Origin: Prorocentrum cordatum
Taxonomy: Eukaryota; Sar; Dinophyceae; Prorocentrales; Prorocentraceae
DNA length: 64,000 nt
NCBI GenBank assembly: GCA_963575745.1
Contig: CAUYUJ010018715.1
Coordinates: 1 to 64,000, forward strand
Direction of reading: 5' to 3'
This document shows positions 1 through 10,300 of the stretch, piece by piece. Positions within the stretch are counted from its first letter, which is position 1. Every line of letters begins with the position of its first letter. The translations under genes were made by a program, and so were the position numbers. The notes under the pieces were generated by a model that saw only the letters and a program-made list of their open reading frames with translations, was not told the DNA's origin and searched no databases.

Positions 1-800
1 CAGTGGGGGTGTTCTCTTGCGTTCCCCCCACCCAGGGCAGCGTTTCGTAGCCCCATAGGGAGCTCCACCGAAGGCCCCAGTGGGGGTGTTCGCATGCGGT
101 TCCCCCACCCAGGGCAGCGTTTCGCAGCCCCATAGGGAGCTCCACCGAAGGCCCCAGTGGGGGTGTTCGCATGCGGTTCCCCCACCCAGGGCAGCGTTTC
201 GTGGCCCCATAGGGAGCTCCACCGAAGGCCCCAGTGGGGGGGTTCGCATGCGGTTCCCCCACCCAGGGCAGCGTTTCGTAGCCCCATAGGGAGCTCCACC
301 GAAGGCCCCAGTGGGGGTGTTCGCATGCGGTTCCCCCACCCAGGGCAGCGTTTCGTGGCCCCATAGGGAGCTCCACCGAAGGCCCCAGTGGGGGTGTTCG
401 CATGCGGTTCCCACACCCAGGGCAGCGTTTCGTAGCCCCATAGGGAGCTCCACCGAAGGCCCCAGTGGGGGTGTCCACATGCGGTTCCCCCACCCAGGGC
501 AGCGTTTCGTAGCCCCATAGGGAGCTCCACCGTAGGCCCCAGTGGGGCTGCCCTCATGCGGTTCCCCCACCCAGGGCAGCGTGTCGTAGCCCCAGAGGGA
601 GCTCCACCGTAGGCCCCAGTGGGGGTGCCCGCATGCGGTTCCCCCACCCAGGGCAGCGTTTCGTGGCCCCACAGGGAGCTCCACCGAAGGCCCCAGTGGG
701 GCTGCCTGCATGCGGTTCCCCCACCCAGGGCAGCGTTTCGTAGCCCCATAAGGAGCTCCACCGAAGGCCCCAGTGGGGGTGTTCGCATGCGTCTCCACTA
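1..800. repeat. 77-bp tandem satellite, about 10 copies
   Basis: A unit starting CAGTGGGGGTGTTCGCATG recurs with starts near 1, 78, 155, 232, 309, 386, 463, 540, 617, 694 and 771, an exact 77-bp period. Copies differ by a few substitutions and no indels are evident. The array runs off the left edge and decays near 800. The apparent 69-codon reading frames repeated here are only the satellite read in one frame. Relatives occur singly near 30.9 kb and 49.0 kb in reverse orientation. Confidence 0.95.
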
Positions 801-805
801 CCCAG

Positions 806-1250
806 AGGTAGCGCCGCCGAAAACGATATTCACACTTGCGGTTTTCACAGTTGCATATGGTTGGGTCCTTCGCCAGGCTAATTTTTGGTCGGCGGCTCCG
901 AGGCGGCGGACAGGGAGCGGTAGGCGTCGTCTGGGCCAGCAGGCGAAGCTAATCAGCTACAGCAGGCAAGGCACCTGCAGTAAAAACCCGCAGTACGCGA
1001 GTATGCACATGCAGTAAACAACATGCTCGATTAGATGCTGCGGAGGAGTCGCCCTGTCGGCGCCAGTCCGCGCAGCCAGCCTATCCGAAGGCTGATGGGG
1101 ATACGCGAAGCGTCAAGAATTGCTGTCGTTGCTGCTGCGACGAGTATGAGGTTTGGCCAGATGTTTGAAGGACGCTGTTTTTTGATATTGTAAAAATACC
1201 AGGGCGTACAATGCCCAAAGCAAGCTCAAGCAACGAGCTTCGGACCCATC
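806..1250. other. Gene-free spacer
   Basis: No protein-like frame, tRNA-like fold or repeat family was recognised between the satellite and the LINE relic. Confidence 0.5.
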
Positions 1251-1254
1251 GGTT

Positions 1255-2310
1255 TCCCTTTCAGCATTGCAAGGGCACGCCGACATTTAACCATCGAATG
1301 CATTGTTTGTAGTGAGGGCGGCGCGCATGTCCAACTTTCCTCTTCTTTTCACCGCAATGTGTTCCCATGCGCACACAAACTGTTGAAATTTCCCTCATGT
1401 TGCGCCCAATGCCTGGCCCAACTCTGGTCCGGTTACCGTTGACGCGGTCCCGATTGTTTGTGCATGTCCGGCGTAGGCTCGAACTTGTTGCCACATTGGT
1501 CTGTAATACGCATTTGGAAACTGACCTGCATCAGTCGAGACCCATCCAAATGCAGCTCCATCTCCCCAATTTCCTTCAGGAGTTGATGGAACTGGTGCTG
1601 GCTGCGTCCAACCAGCGGGGTATCGTCTACATATAAACGAACTTAGAGATCCCCACAAACCATTGAACGTCGAATGTCGGCGTCCAACTTCTTTTCCACG
1701 CCTTTAGACCAATACCGCCATGGCCATTACAAACGCAATCGGCGACAATGGGCACCCTTATGAACTCCATGCCATCTGCCCACTATCTTCTGACCTCGGA
1801 TTCCGTCTGCGACGCAAGAGTGGCGAGAACTGCATGTTGCGAGCAAGCTGCAGCATGCGCGGCGGCACTCGCGTTTAGCGCGCGCTGGCCCAATATGTCT
1901 GCGAGTTGCGCGAAAGGCTTCGGTCGTGACGCGTTTCCGCCTGAACCCGTACTGTGTTCCAGTTAATCGATCTTCGACCACTGCTTCCTGGAGCCCCGTC
2001 AATAACAACCTGCGAACCAAGTGTGCATCACACATCACAAGCTGACTTGACGATAATTGCCTCGCTGGTTCAAGGGGCTTGCCCGTTTATATGGTCGACA
2101 CCACTGCGTGTCGTCAATCTGATGGTATTCGTGTTTCTCCTGCCAGCACTGATGTATGGGCTTCCTAATCATCTCCAGCCCTGTAGAATCATCCCCGAAG
2201 ATGTTCCAATTTTCAGGCGACGTGCCGTCTGGTCAAGGTGCATTCCCCTTCTTCAAACTAGAAATCGCCGTTCGCACCTCTTGCGCTGGGAAACCGTTGT
2301 CTGAAATGAA
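1255..2310 (-). pseudogene. Decayed LINE reverse transcriptase fragment
   Basis: Three RT blocks can be read in order on the minus strand but in different frames. A YGFRRKRVTTEAF block lies inside the open stretch 1727-2038. GCPLSPIAF (motif B, usually RQGCPLSP) is at about 1731-1757. A YVDD catalytic box is at 1622-1633, followed by a segment ending in HLDGSRLMQ. Stops and frame changes separate the blocks, so no working protein is made. The motif B and YVDD forms differ from the FADD type of the LINE at 20-25 kb, so this is a different and older LINE lineage. The limits are approximate; upstream protein-like residues up to about 2.7 kb may belong to the same relic. Confidence 0.7.
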
Positions 2311-2690
2311 GCAACGGTGGTCCGCGTGGCTCCTGAGGGACGAGCGTCGCAGGTCGCACGTTCAAGCGTATGTTTCCGAAGTGCCCCGACGTTGCACATG
2401 CTGCCCCCGTGCATCCAACAGGTTCGCCATCCGAATGTCGGACTCTGCTCTGCCCGCGCGGCTTCGGCTGGCAGATGCGCTCGAGTGAGGCCCAACAGCC
2501 AGCGGCGATGTGCTGGTCCATCATAGTTTGCCAAAAAGAGGTTTCGTTCCTTGTTCGAGTAGCGGCCTTTCTGCCATCTCGCTTTGAAAAGGTCGTGCCA
2601 AGCGCCTTTGATCCGCGAAGGGACGCGCAACCACACATGATTCCAGGCCTCGGACGGGGAGTTTGCCCGACCACAAGCAGCCCTCCACAA

Positions 2691-2960
2691 GAAACCTAAC
2701 CGACAGAACGTCCATTTGATTCTTGGTGCGGGAGCGCCACGCCTTCCATAAGCAAAACCGTCGAAGCCCAAGAGACCCAGGGCACCCTGGCAGGCACGAG
2801 AAACCCAACTGACAGGACGTCCATTGATGTTTGGTGCGGGAGCGCCACGCCTTCCATAGCAAGATCGTCGAGGCCCAAGCAACCCAGGGCACCCTGGGAG
2901 GCACGCAGGGCGCGTGCTGGCGTGGGCCCCCACTGTGCGGCAGCTCTCGCCCAGGACCCC
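2691..2960. repeat. Dispersed repeat family M, two tandem copies (109-bp period)
   Basis: The motif GGTGCGGGAGCGCCACGCC, followed by CCCAGGGCACCCTGG, occurs twice with the copies offset by 109 bp (GAAACC at 2691 and 2800). A third single copy is at 5107-5262. Confidence 0.8.
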
Positions 2961-2998
2961 TTTCTGATCCATCTCTGCTGGCCCCGCGGGGCGCTAAC

Positions 2999-3190
2999 TG
3001 TAAGTCGGGCGTGTCCCCCCACAGGGGGATTTTCGACGAAAAAATACCTCCCAAATAATCAAAACATAGTCCAAAAATAGTCTGGGTACTATGTGTTGCC
3101 TCTTTTTGAATATGTTTTGACATTTTGGGGGCATTTTTGGGTTTTTCTTGTTCGTCGAAAATCCCCCTGTAGGGGGACAGGCCCGACATG
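2999..3190. mobile_element. MITE family D, copy 1
   Basis: Terminal inverted repeats run AAGTCGGGC...CCCCCACAGGGGG at the left and the complement AGGGGGACAGGCCCGAC at the right, with inner arms TTTTCGACGAA and TTCGTCGAAAA. The interior is AT-rich, unlike its surroundings. Flanks GCGCTAACT and ACGCTAATT look like a diverged 9-bp target-site duplication. No coding capacity. The second copy is at 30503-30696. Confidence 0.85.
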
Positions 3191-3284
3191 ACGCTAATTA
3201 TAAGCAACGCGGGGAACAGCGCGGGGCTCTCACCAGCAAACCCGCCGGAGGCAGTAACATCGACTCGTGCGGCAGCGACGCCCA

Positions 3285-3445
3285 GGTCGGATGGGGCACG
3301 CAGCAGATGGGGTCGAAGGATCGCGGCACATCGCACGCGCATCGGCGACGGCGGGACGGAGAAGATCGGGCTCCCGATCGCGCCCGCATCGACGATGCAT
3401 CGGCGATGCGGCGCGATCCTCCGACCAAATCTGCTGCGTGCCCTG
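3285..3445. mobile_element. Palindromic repeat family H (GATGCATCGGCG), copy 1
   Basis: The ends are complementary (GATGGGGTCGAAGGATCGC at the left, GCGATCCTCCGACC at the right) and enclose copies of GATGCATCGGCGATG. Related copies lie near 18.1, 19.4, 50.6 and 61.3 kb. Confidence 0.7.
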
Positions 3446-3655
3446 GCTTGGTAGGCTGGGGGTCGACCGGCTCGGAAGGGCGCCCTTGCCCGCAGACCAC
3501 CAGCATCGAAAGACTTCTCCAGCATCCCCACCGGAACAGCCGCGGCCCCGCTGTCCGACCATGGCACGCCTGGGTGCGTTAACGGATATGCCTTCTCCGT
3601 CGGACCTCGCGGCATCCCTCCCCACCTCGAGGCAGCAAGTCTGATAAGCAATAAG

Positions 3656-3830
3656 AGTGTTCCTAACCCCTTGGGAGGGACCTGAGTGAGGAGGGCCGAA
3701 GCATTAGGCATAAGGGGTCTCATTCTGCAGACGTATCAGACCCAACCGCCCAGCTTCATGATCCCCAGTGCGAAGACGGGGACCTCGGTGAGGCCACGTC
3801 TTCACCGTGTCATTCCAGGTAGGGCTTCCT
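3656..3830. repeat. Dispersed repeat family G, copy 1
   Basis: Begins TCCTAACCCCTTGGGAGGG and contains CTGCAGACGTATCAGACC, then GACGGGGAC and GGCCACGTCT. The same ordered blocks occur at 27388-27545 and, more diverged, at 39509-39672. Ends are not sharply defined. Confidence 0.7.
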
Positions 3831-3924
3831 CAGTTCTTTGGTCCTCGAGGAAGGCTGGTAGCGCCAAGCAGAGCCCTGGCCCCCTTGGGGGGTGGGGACG
3901 TGCAGCCGCCGTGCTGCCAGACGC

Positions 3925-4054
3925 TGGCCATCGCTCGGACGTCCATTTCCTGTGTTTTTTTTAGGTTTCGTGCGTGTTTTTTTCGCGAAGTGATCAAGGA
4001 AGCTCCTCGATGGTCCTCGCCGTAGGGAAAATGCACACGTCCGAGCGATGCCAA
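3925..4054. mobile_element. MITE family A, copy 1
   Basis: A 130-bp foldback whose ends are GGCCATCGCTCGGACGTCC and the complement ACACGTCCGAGCGATGCC. The interior carries TTTCGTGCGTG and CTCCTCGATGGTCCTCGCC. Six copies of this family are in the window. Confidence 0.9.
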
Positions 4055-4790
4055 GCACGGGGGGGAGCGCCGCCCAAGACGCGAGGCAGGGGCCCTCCGT
4101 GGCCACCACGGGCCGCGGCCGCTCGGAGGCCCCCCCCCCCCTCCCCCGGCCTGGGCCGGAGGCGCGGCCCGCAGACCCGGGGCCCCTCGCGAGCCCAGCG
4201 CAGACCAGCGCCCCTCGTGCGCCCAGAGCTTACGAGGACGAGACGAGGGCGAGGACTTGGATGAGGACGAGGAGGACGACGACGAAGAAGAGGACGAGGA
4301 CGAGGGCGACGACGACGACGACGACGACAAGAACGATGGCCAGGACGAGCACGATTCCAACGGACGCCCATGCCAAGAAACCCCCCGCCGGAGCCACCGG
4401 TCCCGTCCGTGGCGCAGGAGCCCAGGCGGTCGGCCGCGCCGCGCGCGCGGGGGGGGGGAACGGGCGGCCCACCGCCGTCCCGCTGCAGCCGCGCGGCGAG
4501 CGCCTCCGCGCGGCGCTCGTCCAGCTCGTTCGCTGGGCGGAGGGGGGGCGCGGTCTGCGGCCGCGCGGGCTCCCGCCCCTGGGCCTCCCCGTGGAAGGCA
4601 GCGAAGGGGGGGGGGGACAGGCCCAGGGAGCTTCTGGATAGCGCGTCGCCACGGCATTCGGAGGCAACTGCGGGGGGGCCGTCGTCGGAAAGATCAGGGA
4701 GAATTGAACCTCATTTGGGGGGCTGCCACCTACGCCGGGGTGGGCCGCGGACTAAGCGGGAATGAGCCGGATTTTGCCGGATTAAGCGGG
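4055..4790. other. GC-rich gene-free tract with GAC/GAG runs
   Basis: Mostly G/C homopolymer-rich sequence with (GACGAG)n and (GAC)n between about 4225 and 4335. Long frames here are poly-Asp/Glu or Arg/Pro artefacts of composition. No gene recognised. Confidence 0.6.
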
Positions 4791-4800
4791 ATGAATGAAG

Positions 4801-4974
4801 GGACCCAGGGACACAGAAAATAAGTAGACACAAGTCCCAGGATCACAAATGCCAGGATCCCCTGTATAGCCCATAGCTTTCTGGACGTTCGTCTTGCCCC
4901 CCACTTCCCATATGTCCCCATATCTCCCTGGGAGTATGCGATTCACTGTCTGTGTGTGTATCTTTTTTCCCACC
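4801..4974. mobile_element. MITE family E, copy 1, with 9-bp target duplication
   Basis: The element starts GGACCCAGGGACACAG and ends TTTTTTCCCACC, with ACACA-rich left and TGTGTGT-rich right subterminal arms. It is bounded by a perfect 9-bp direct repeat, TGAATGAAG at 4792-4800 and 4975-4983. Other copies are near 12.9, 18.9 and 50.8 kb. Confidence 0.9.
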
Positions 4975-5106
4975 TGAATGAAGCGGGGCGAGGCCGAAGT
5001 CAGCCGAAAATTCGGACCAGGGCAGAGTCAGAATTGGACCTCCCAAGAGTTCCATCCGACACAGGGGGGGTACAGTAGGAAATCGACCACAAGAGACTTC
5101 CAACAA

Positions 5107-5262
5107 GAAACTCATCCATTAGACCCCAGGACGTCCATGGATTTTTGGTGCGGGAGCGCCGCGCTGTGCATTGCAAAACCATCAAAACCCAAGAAACCCA
5201 GGGCACCCTGGAGGCAAGAAGAGCGTTTCTTGGCATGGGTCGCCACTGTCGGCGCAGCGAGC
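5107..5262. repeat. Dispersed repeat family M, copy 3
   Basis: Carries GGTGCGGGAGCGCCGCGC and CCCAGGGCACCCTGG in the same order as 2691-2960. The segment from 5263 to 5720 shows only a G-run near 5370 and three CCCGGGTCAAT-type repeats between 5495 and 5560. Confidence 0.75.
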
Positions 5263-5724
5263 TTCTGAATGGCGTGCCGCCGCGGGGGACCCCGGCGACA
5301 CGCCAACTCTGCCCTGCCAGTGCATCGGGTCGGCGTGCCGGGGGAGATAGAAGGGGGGACTGCAGAGGGGGGGGGGGGGGGGCGGGCCTGCTCGGAGGGC
5401 TCGGCAAGCCCCCGCGCCCTCTGCGAAGTTTTTCCCGTAAGACGAAGCCAAAACGATTACAAATTGACGTGATGAAACATTCGGTGATCTACTGACCCGG
5501 GTCAATCCAGACCCGGGTCAATCAGGTTTGCAAGATCCTGCACCCAAGCCCGGGTCAATGCATCCCTGGCTCTGCAGGATCCTGCAATATCCGTCGCTCT
5601 GGCTGACCCCCGTCTCTTGAGCCCCGACAAATCAAGAATCTCTGAGGTCTGGCGGCTCTGGAAGATGCATCGGGCGCCACGGCCTTCTCGGGGCGCTCCG
5701 GAACGCTCTGAGAGCGTCCAGAAC

Positions 5725-5971
5725 TTAGTGGGCCCTGGAAACGACAGGGCCGTTTTTGTTACTGGTTCCGTTTTGCCGTTTTTTCGCCAATTCCGACGCC
5801 GTTTTTGTTACCGGTCCCGTCGCCGTTTTTTGACCGGTTCCGGCTCCGGTTCCAATCCTGGAGCTGTTTTTTTGCCGTTTCCGGTCGCCGTTTTCTTGCC
5901 GTTTCCATTTTCAAGGGGCATTTTTATGGAAACGGTGAAAAAACGGCCCTGCCGTTTCCGGGGCCCACAGA
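5725..5971. mobile_element. MITE family C, copy 1, with target duplication
   Basis: Starts TTAGTGGGCCCTGGAAACG and ends in the diverged complement (GCCGTTTCCGGGGCCCAC). The interior repeats CCGTTTT-type units. Flanks CGTCCAGAAC (5715-5724) and GGTCCAGAAC (5972-5981) agree at 9 of 10 positions, a target-site duplication. No coding capacity. Confidence 0.92.
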
Positions 5972-6151
5972 GGTCCAGAACGCTCTGGAACGGAAATGTC
6001 CTCGTCCTCTAGCCCTGCCCGCCCGGGGCCCTCTCCGACGACAGGGGGGCCCCGCCGCCTTCGCAGCAGGCCTGCCCCACCGCCCTCTGAGCAGGCCTGT
6101 CCCCTCGCACCATCCCACCCCCGGCGCGCCCACTCGTGAGGGGCAGCGGCA

Positions 6152-6240
6152 GGGAGGAGGAGGAGGAGGAGGAGGAGGAGGAGGAGGAGGAGGAGGAGGA
6201 GGAGGAGGAGGAGGAGGAGGAGGAGGAGGAGGAGGAGGGG
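6152..6240. repeat. (GGA)n microsatellite
   Basis: An almost uninterrupted run of GGA on the plus strand. Poly-Glu, poly-Gly and poly-Ser or Pro frames here are artefacts. Confidence 0.98.
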
Positions 6241-6249
6241 GACAGGCTC

Positions 6250-6480
6250 GGGGGGGAACGCATCGACCCCCTATCGCCAGTGCATCGCCGACAGGGGTCG
6301 ACATGGGGGCCGACATGAGGGCTAGAAAATAGCACCTGGACCGAGGTGCCCGAATTCCAGTTGAGGTTCAAGCAGGCCAGATAGGTCTGTAGGTCTGGAG
6401 TGCTATAGTTACTAGCGCTCTCGGAGGTCAGGGACATCGACCCCGAATCGCCCATGAATCGCCGACAGGGGTCTGATAGA
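6250..6480. repeat. Short repeat pair (ATCGCC...GACAGGGGTC)
   Basis: The block CATCGACCCC, then ATCGCC, then CGCCGACAGGGGTC, occurs at about 6258-6303 and again at 6437-6474. The sequence between is unremarkable. Confidence 0.6.
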
Positions 6481-6694
6481 GCCACCCCCGCCCAGAAGCG
6501 CGCGGCGGCTTCGCAGTCAGGAGCCTACCGCAGATCCCTTGGTGAGGTATGGCCGACTCCAGGTCGATGTGTCCCCCCCTTAGCCAATCCCCCCAGATCG
6601 CTGCCCCTGACCTCGTTCTGCTTGCACCTGGCCAACGCCAGCCTTGCCACTGAATCGTGCGCTCGACTCGGGAAAGCGTTTTGTTGGTGTCTTT

Positions 6695-6915
6695 CCAATG
6701 AGGGTCTCCACCTGGGGGGGCGGGGTGGGGCCCAGGGTGACGGTGATGCTTGGGCTGGGTGGGGCACGTCGGGGCGGGGGTGCGCTGCAATCGGCATAGC
6801 GCGCGCGAACACCAACATGGGGGGTGTCCAAGTCCCAACACATAGGCACGATCGTTACCGCTACCAGGGTGGGGTGGGGGGGCGGGTAACGACCGCTGCG
6901 CGCCAGAGGATACAA
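6695..6915. repeat. Dispersed repeat family N, copy 1
   Basis: Ordered blocks GGGCACGTCG, GTGCGCTGCAATCG and CGATCGTTACCG are shared with 55870-56110 and 61560-61750. Confidence 0.7.
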
Positions 6916-7530
6916 CATCAAGGGTCTCTTGCCTGACCGATGCCACACCTGCCACTGAATCGTGCGCCCTCCTTCGCATGCAGCGTGTGCCACTCTGGCT
7001 GTCGTGGCACCCAACACGCCAGCCAGCGAACACTGTCCAGCACAATTCTGCTCAACTGAGGGTCACGCCTTGCCCCGCAGTCCAAGATCCCGTGACGCTG
7101 CCGGCCTCCTTCTGATCGGCCTCCCCGCTGGGCCCCGTGGTCTTGATGAGGCCCCAGGCAGGGCCAGAAAGGTAATAGAGTGCGGGCGCTCGTGGCCACT
7201 GTGCCATGCCTCCAGGCCAGATCAGGTTTATCCTCCTGCGTAGTCTCTCGTGTGCGAGGCCACTCACGCTCGGATCGCACAAGGCCTCCGCCATTGCAGC
7301 AACCTCTGTTCTTTGTTCCTTCGTCGCTCATGTGAAGCCCCGGAAGGTAGATCGCAGCACTATGTCTGGGCCCTCTCGGGCCGAAGTGGGAGGGAAATGA
7401 TCGGCACCCTTGAGCACACTCCGGCCTCCGAGCCGCAGCCCCTGATCTCAACAGAAGGGAAACCAAGCCTCAGATGGCCGCGGCCGGCCGCCTTCGCTGG
7501 CGGGCGTGTGCAAGGCGACGACGCTACAGT
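6916..7530. other. Gene-free spacer
   Basis: No convincing frame, RNA or repeat family seen. Confidence 0.45.
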
Positions 7531-7535
7531 GCAGT

Positions 7536-8620
7536 GAGGAGGAGAAACAGAGGAGGAGAGAGAGGAGAAGGAGAAGGAGGAGGAGGAGGAGGTGGAGGAG
7601 GAGAAGGAGGAGCAGGAGGAGGAGGAGGGGGAGGAAAAGGAGGATGAGGAGATGAGGAGGAGGACGGGGGATTAATTTTAATCATGGATAGGCCGGTACA
7701 CTCAAACATAGACCGACTCTCCTCCTTCTCCCTCCACACGGAGTGAGGGATGCACACCCCTCTAGACAGCGCGCTCCTCGATCTTCATCTCCTCCTCCTC
7801 CTCCTCCTCCTCCTCTTCCTCCTCTTCCTCCGTCTCCTCCCCCTCTTTCTCCTCTTTCTCCTCTTTCCCCTCCTTCTGCACAGGGCGAGAGATGCACAGG
7901 CCTTTTAACATTGTCGTCCAAATCCTCCTCCTCCTCCTCCTCCTCCTCCTCCTCCTCCTCCTCCTCCTCCCCCTTCTCCCCCTCCTCCTCCCCCTCCCCC
8001 TACTCCTCGCATGCGAAGTCAGAAATGCACATGATTCATGCCACCGTTCTTCTCCTCCATCATCGCCGCCGCCTCTTCTCGCGTGGAGTCAGACATGGAC
8101 ATGCATATGACTTCTGACAGCATATTTCTCCATCTCATTACCTTCTTCCTCTACGTCCTCCTCCGGCTCAGATGCACAGGATTGCTGACATCGTTGCCGT
8201 CTTCCTCGCGCACGGAGCCAGATATGCACAGGACTCCTCCTCCTCCTCCTCCTCCTCCTCCTCCTCCTCCTCCTCCTCCTCCTCCTCCTCCTCCTCCTCC
8301 TCTTACTTCCCCGCGCCTTCTAGAGGCCCCAATATGGACAAACAACACTCAAAACATGGACCGTCCATCCTTCTTCTCCTGCTCATCATCCTCTTGCTCC
8401 TTCTCCACAACGTCTCGGTCCTCCTACTCGGCCCTCCGCGACCCACCCTCGTCCTGCCCCTCCTCGTCGTCCACTTCCTCCTCCTACTCCTCATTGTCCT
8501 CCCCGTCGTCGCTCGAAATGCTGTGCCTCTACGACACATCAGACGACGTGCTGGCCAGGCCAATTGCCTCGTCCTCGTGCTCGTGGTCATTCTGCTCGCT
8601 GTGTAATGCAACAAATGACG
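7536..8620. repeat. (GGA)n turning into (TCC)n microsatellite domain
   Basis: GGA-type repeats on the plus strand (7536-7670) switch to TCC-type arrays at about 7783-7875, 7921-8003 and 8236-8305, with degenerate TCC sequence to about 8500. The blocks are separated by similar short spacers containing AGATGCACAGG-like words (7889, 8170, 8222), suggesting a larger degenerate repeat carrying the arrays. No gene supported. Confidence 0.85.
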
Positions 8621-9148
8621 ATCTCAAGCCTGTGACTGGGATAGCTGTTTTTTTGCAGGAGCTGTGGGAGAGCGTTCGGCGACCAAGTCGCCGTTTCTGA
8701 TTGGTCTGAATCAGACGAGATTGTGTGTTTTTAAATTTCCTCTCCGTGCCTGTGAGCAACATCATGCCTGTGAGCAACAAAGCGTGCCTATCGTCACCAG
8801 ACCATGTGGGCGAACACCGCGCCATGCCTCTTGCGGAACCGACCCCCCCCCCCCCGCGTACGCTCGGTACCGTTACGGGGAGGGAGGCAGGACGAGGGGG
8901 CGACCCCCCATAACATACGTTGCAGGCTCACCGAATACAGCAAGCAGTGCCCGACGGCCCTGGCCATCCCACCTGCCGGCACGGGCGCGCAGGGCCGAGG
9001 AAGGGAGGGGAAAAGAAAGTACTGCATGCTGCGCCGCTCAACGTCGAGGAGCCCGCGCCGGACACGAGCGAAGCCATGGGAACCCCGCCCGCCCAACCCT
9101 GCTTCTCCCTGTGACCCGGTGGCCGCCACTTCTCCTGCACTACTCTCC
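8620..9148. other. Gene-free spacer
   Basis: No gene or repeat family recognised apart from a duplicated GCCTGTGAGCAACA at about 8747 and 8765. Confidence 0.45.
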
Positions 9149-9306
9149 TTACCAGCCTCGAACGTATCCCTATCCCTAAGATTGACACGCCAAAAGGCGA
9201 TGACAATCTTAGGGATTCGCCCTCAAAAAATAAGGGAATCCCTAAGATTGGCACCCTGATGAGGAGGTGCCCAGCATAGGGATAGGGAGATGTTCCAGGC
9301 TGGTAA
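9149..9306. mobile_element. MITE family F, copy 1
   Basis: Ends are complementary: TTACCAGCCTCGAACGTATC at the left, TTCCAGGCTGGTAA at the right, with TATCCCTATCCCTA and TAGGGATAGGGA arms just inside. An inner inverted pair is built on CTTAGGGATT. Nearly identical to 35389-35540. Confidence 0.9.
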
Positions 9307-9485
9307 CCTCCTGCGCCCCTGTGCGGTGTGCCCCCCCCCCGCCGCCGCCGGGCAAGCCCGTCCGACAGCGCCCCTCCGTCAGCCTCGCGGGCCGTAGCAC
9401 TCCCACAGGCCTCATGGGAGGTGCTCCGGCCAAGCCTTCCTGCTAAACAGCTGGCAGACGCGGCGGTTCCCGTTGCACGGAGCCT

Positions 9486-9598
9486 CGCCATCGCTCGGAC
9501 GCCCATTCCCCGTGCATGTTCCAGTGTCATGCGTTTTCTCTCCGCAAGATGGTCATGGATGCTCCTCGATTGTCCTCGCCGAGAAAACACGTGAACGT
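9486..9598. mobile_element. MITE family A, copy 2 (right end lost)
   Basis: The left end GCCATCGCTCGGACG and interior CTCCTCGATTGTCCTCGCC are intact. The right inverted end is degraded to ACACGTGAACG, where repeat family R begins. Confidence 0.8.
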
Positions 9599-9840
9599 TT
9601 TCTTGTTCGGCGTTTCGGCATTAAGGGAAAAGGTGGGGGAGGGGGGGGTTCTGGCTCCAGACCTCTGCTGAGTGCGACTGTTAGGGACAGTGCTCCCGTG
9701 GGGAATCCCATGTGCAGGCGGTGCCCCTGTGCCTACTCCAACTGCGTGAAACAGACGCCCAAAACAGCCAAGATCTACATCAGGGGGTGGGAAAGGGGGT
9801 GCGAGGGCCCGCGCCGATCGGCAAGCCGATGAATCAGAAA
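9595..9840. repeat. Dispersed repeat family R, copy 1
   Basis: Ordered blocks TTCGGCGTTTCG, TCTGGCTCCAGACCTCTGC, GCCAAGATCTAC and GCGAGGGCCCGCGCCG are shared with 50195-50420, in the same orientation. The homology is over about 230 bp with indels. Confidence 0.75.
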
Positions 9841-10300
9841 CCGATCACCATGCACACGCCCGGGCGATGCCAGGGAGCCTGTTCGGCGACTTCCCACACC
9901 AGACTGCCTGACGTTCTGGAGCGCACGGCCTGCCCTCACTTCAGTTCCTCCAGCAGCTCCCGCCCTCGAACCATGCCTCCTTCCACACAGCGCTGAGCAT
10001 TCAAGAGATGGAGCGCTGCCTAGCAGGAAGCCCGAGCCGCCTCCGTGGCCGTCGGCGCTGCCGTCGCCAATGGCCTCGGCGCAGGAGGAGCACGCGTCCG
10101 GGCGCGGGGCAAGACACGCCCAGAAGGCGAGGCGGGCAGCAGGCCCAGGGGGCCCGATCTTCGGGGATTTGCACGGCGTCTGCAGCACACGTGCCTGTGA
10201 TCTGGGCGCCTCGGGGGCCTCGTGGAGCTCAATGGCAAGACCACGACCGCCAAACCCTAGCTTCCACTACAGGAAACAAAGGACTACAGAAACAGAAGGC

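Noticed and set aside
1-800. CRISPR array
   Set aside because: The 77-bp units are contiguous with no variable spacers, and the sequence is eukaryotic. The 113-bp array at 60.4 kb was rejected for the same reason.
5880-5925. CCGTTTCCATTTTCAAGG in MITE family C resembles the spliced leader
   Set aside because: The GGCT of the leader is missing, the word is part of the family's CCGTTTT repeat units and recurs at the same internal place in the copy at 33.7 kb.
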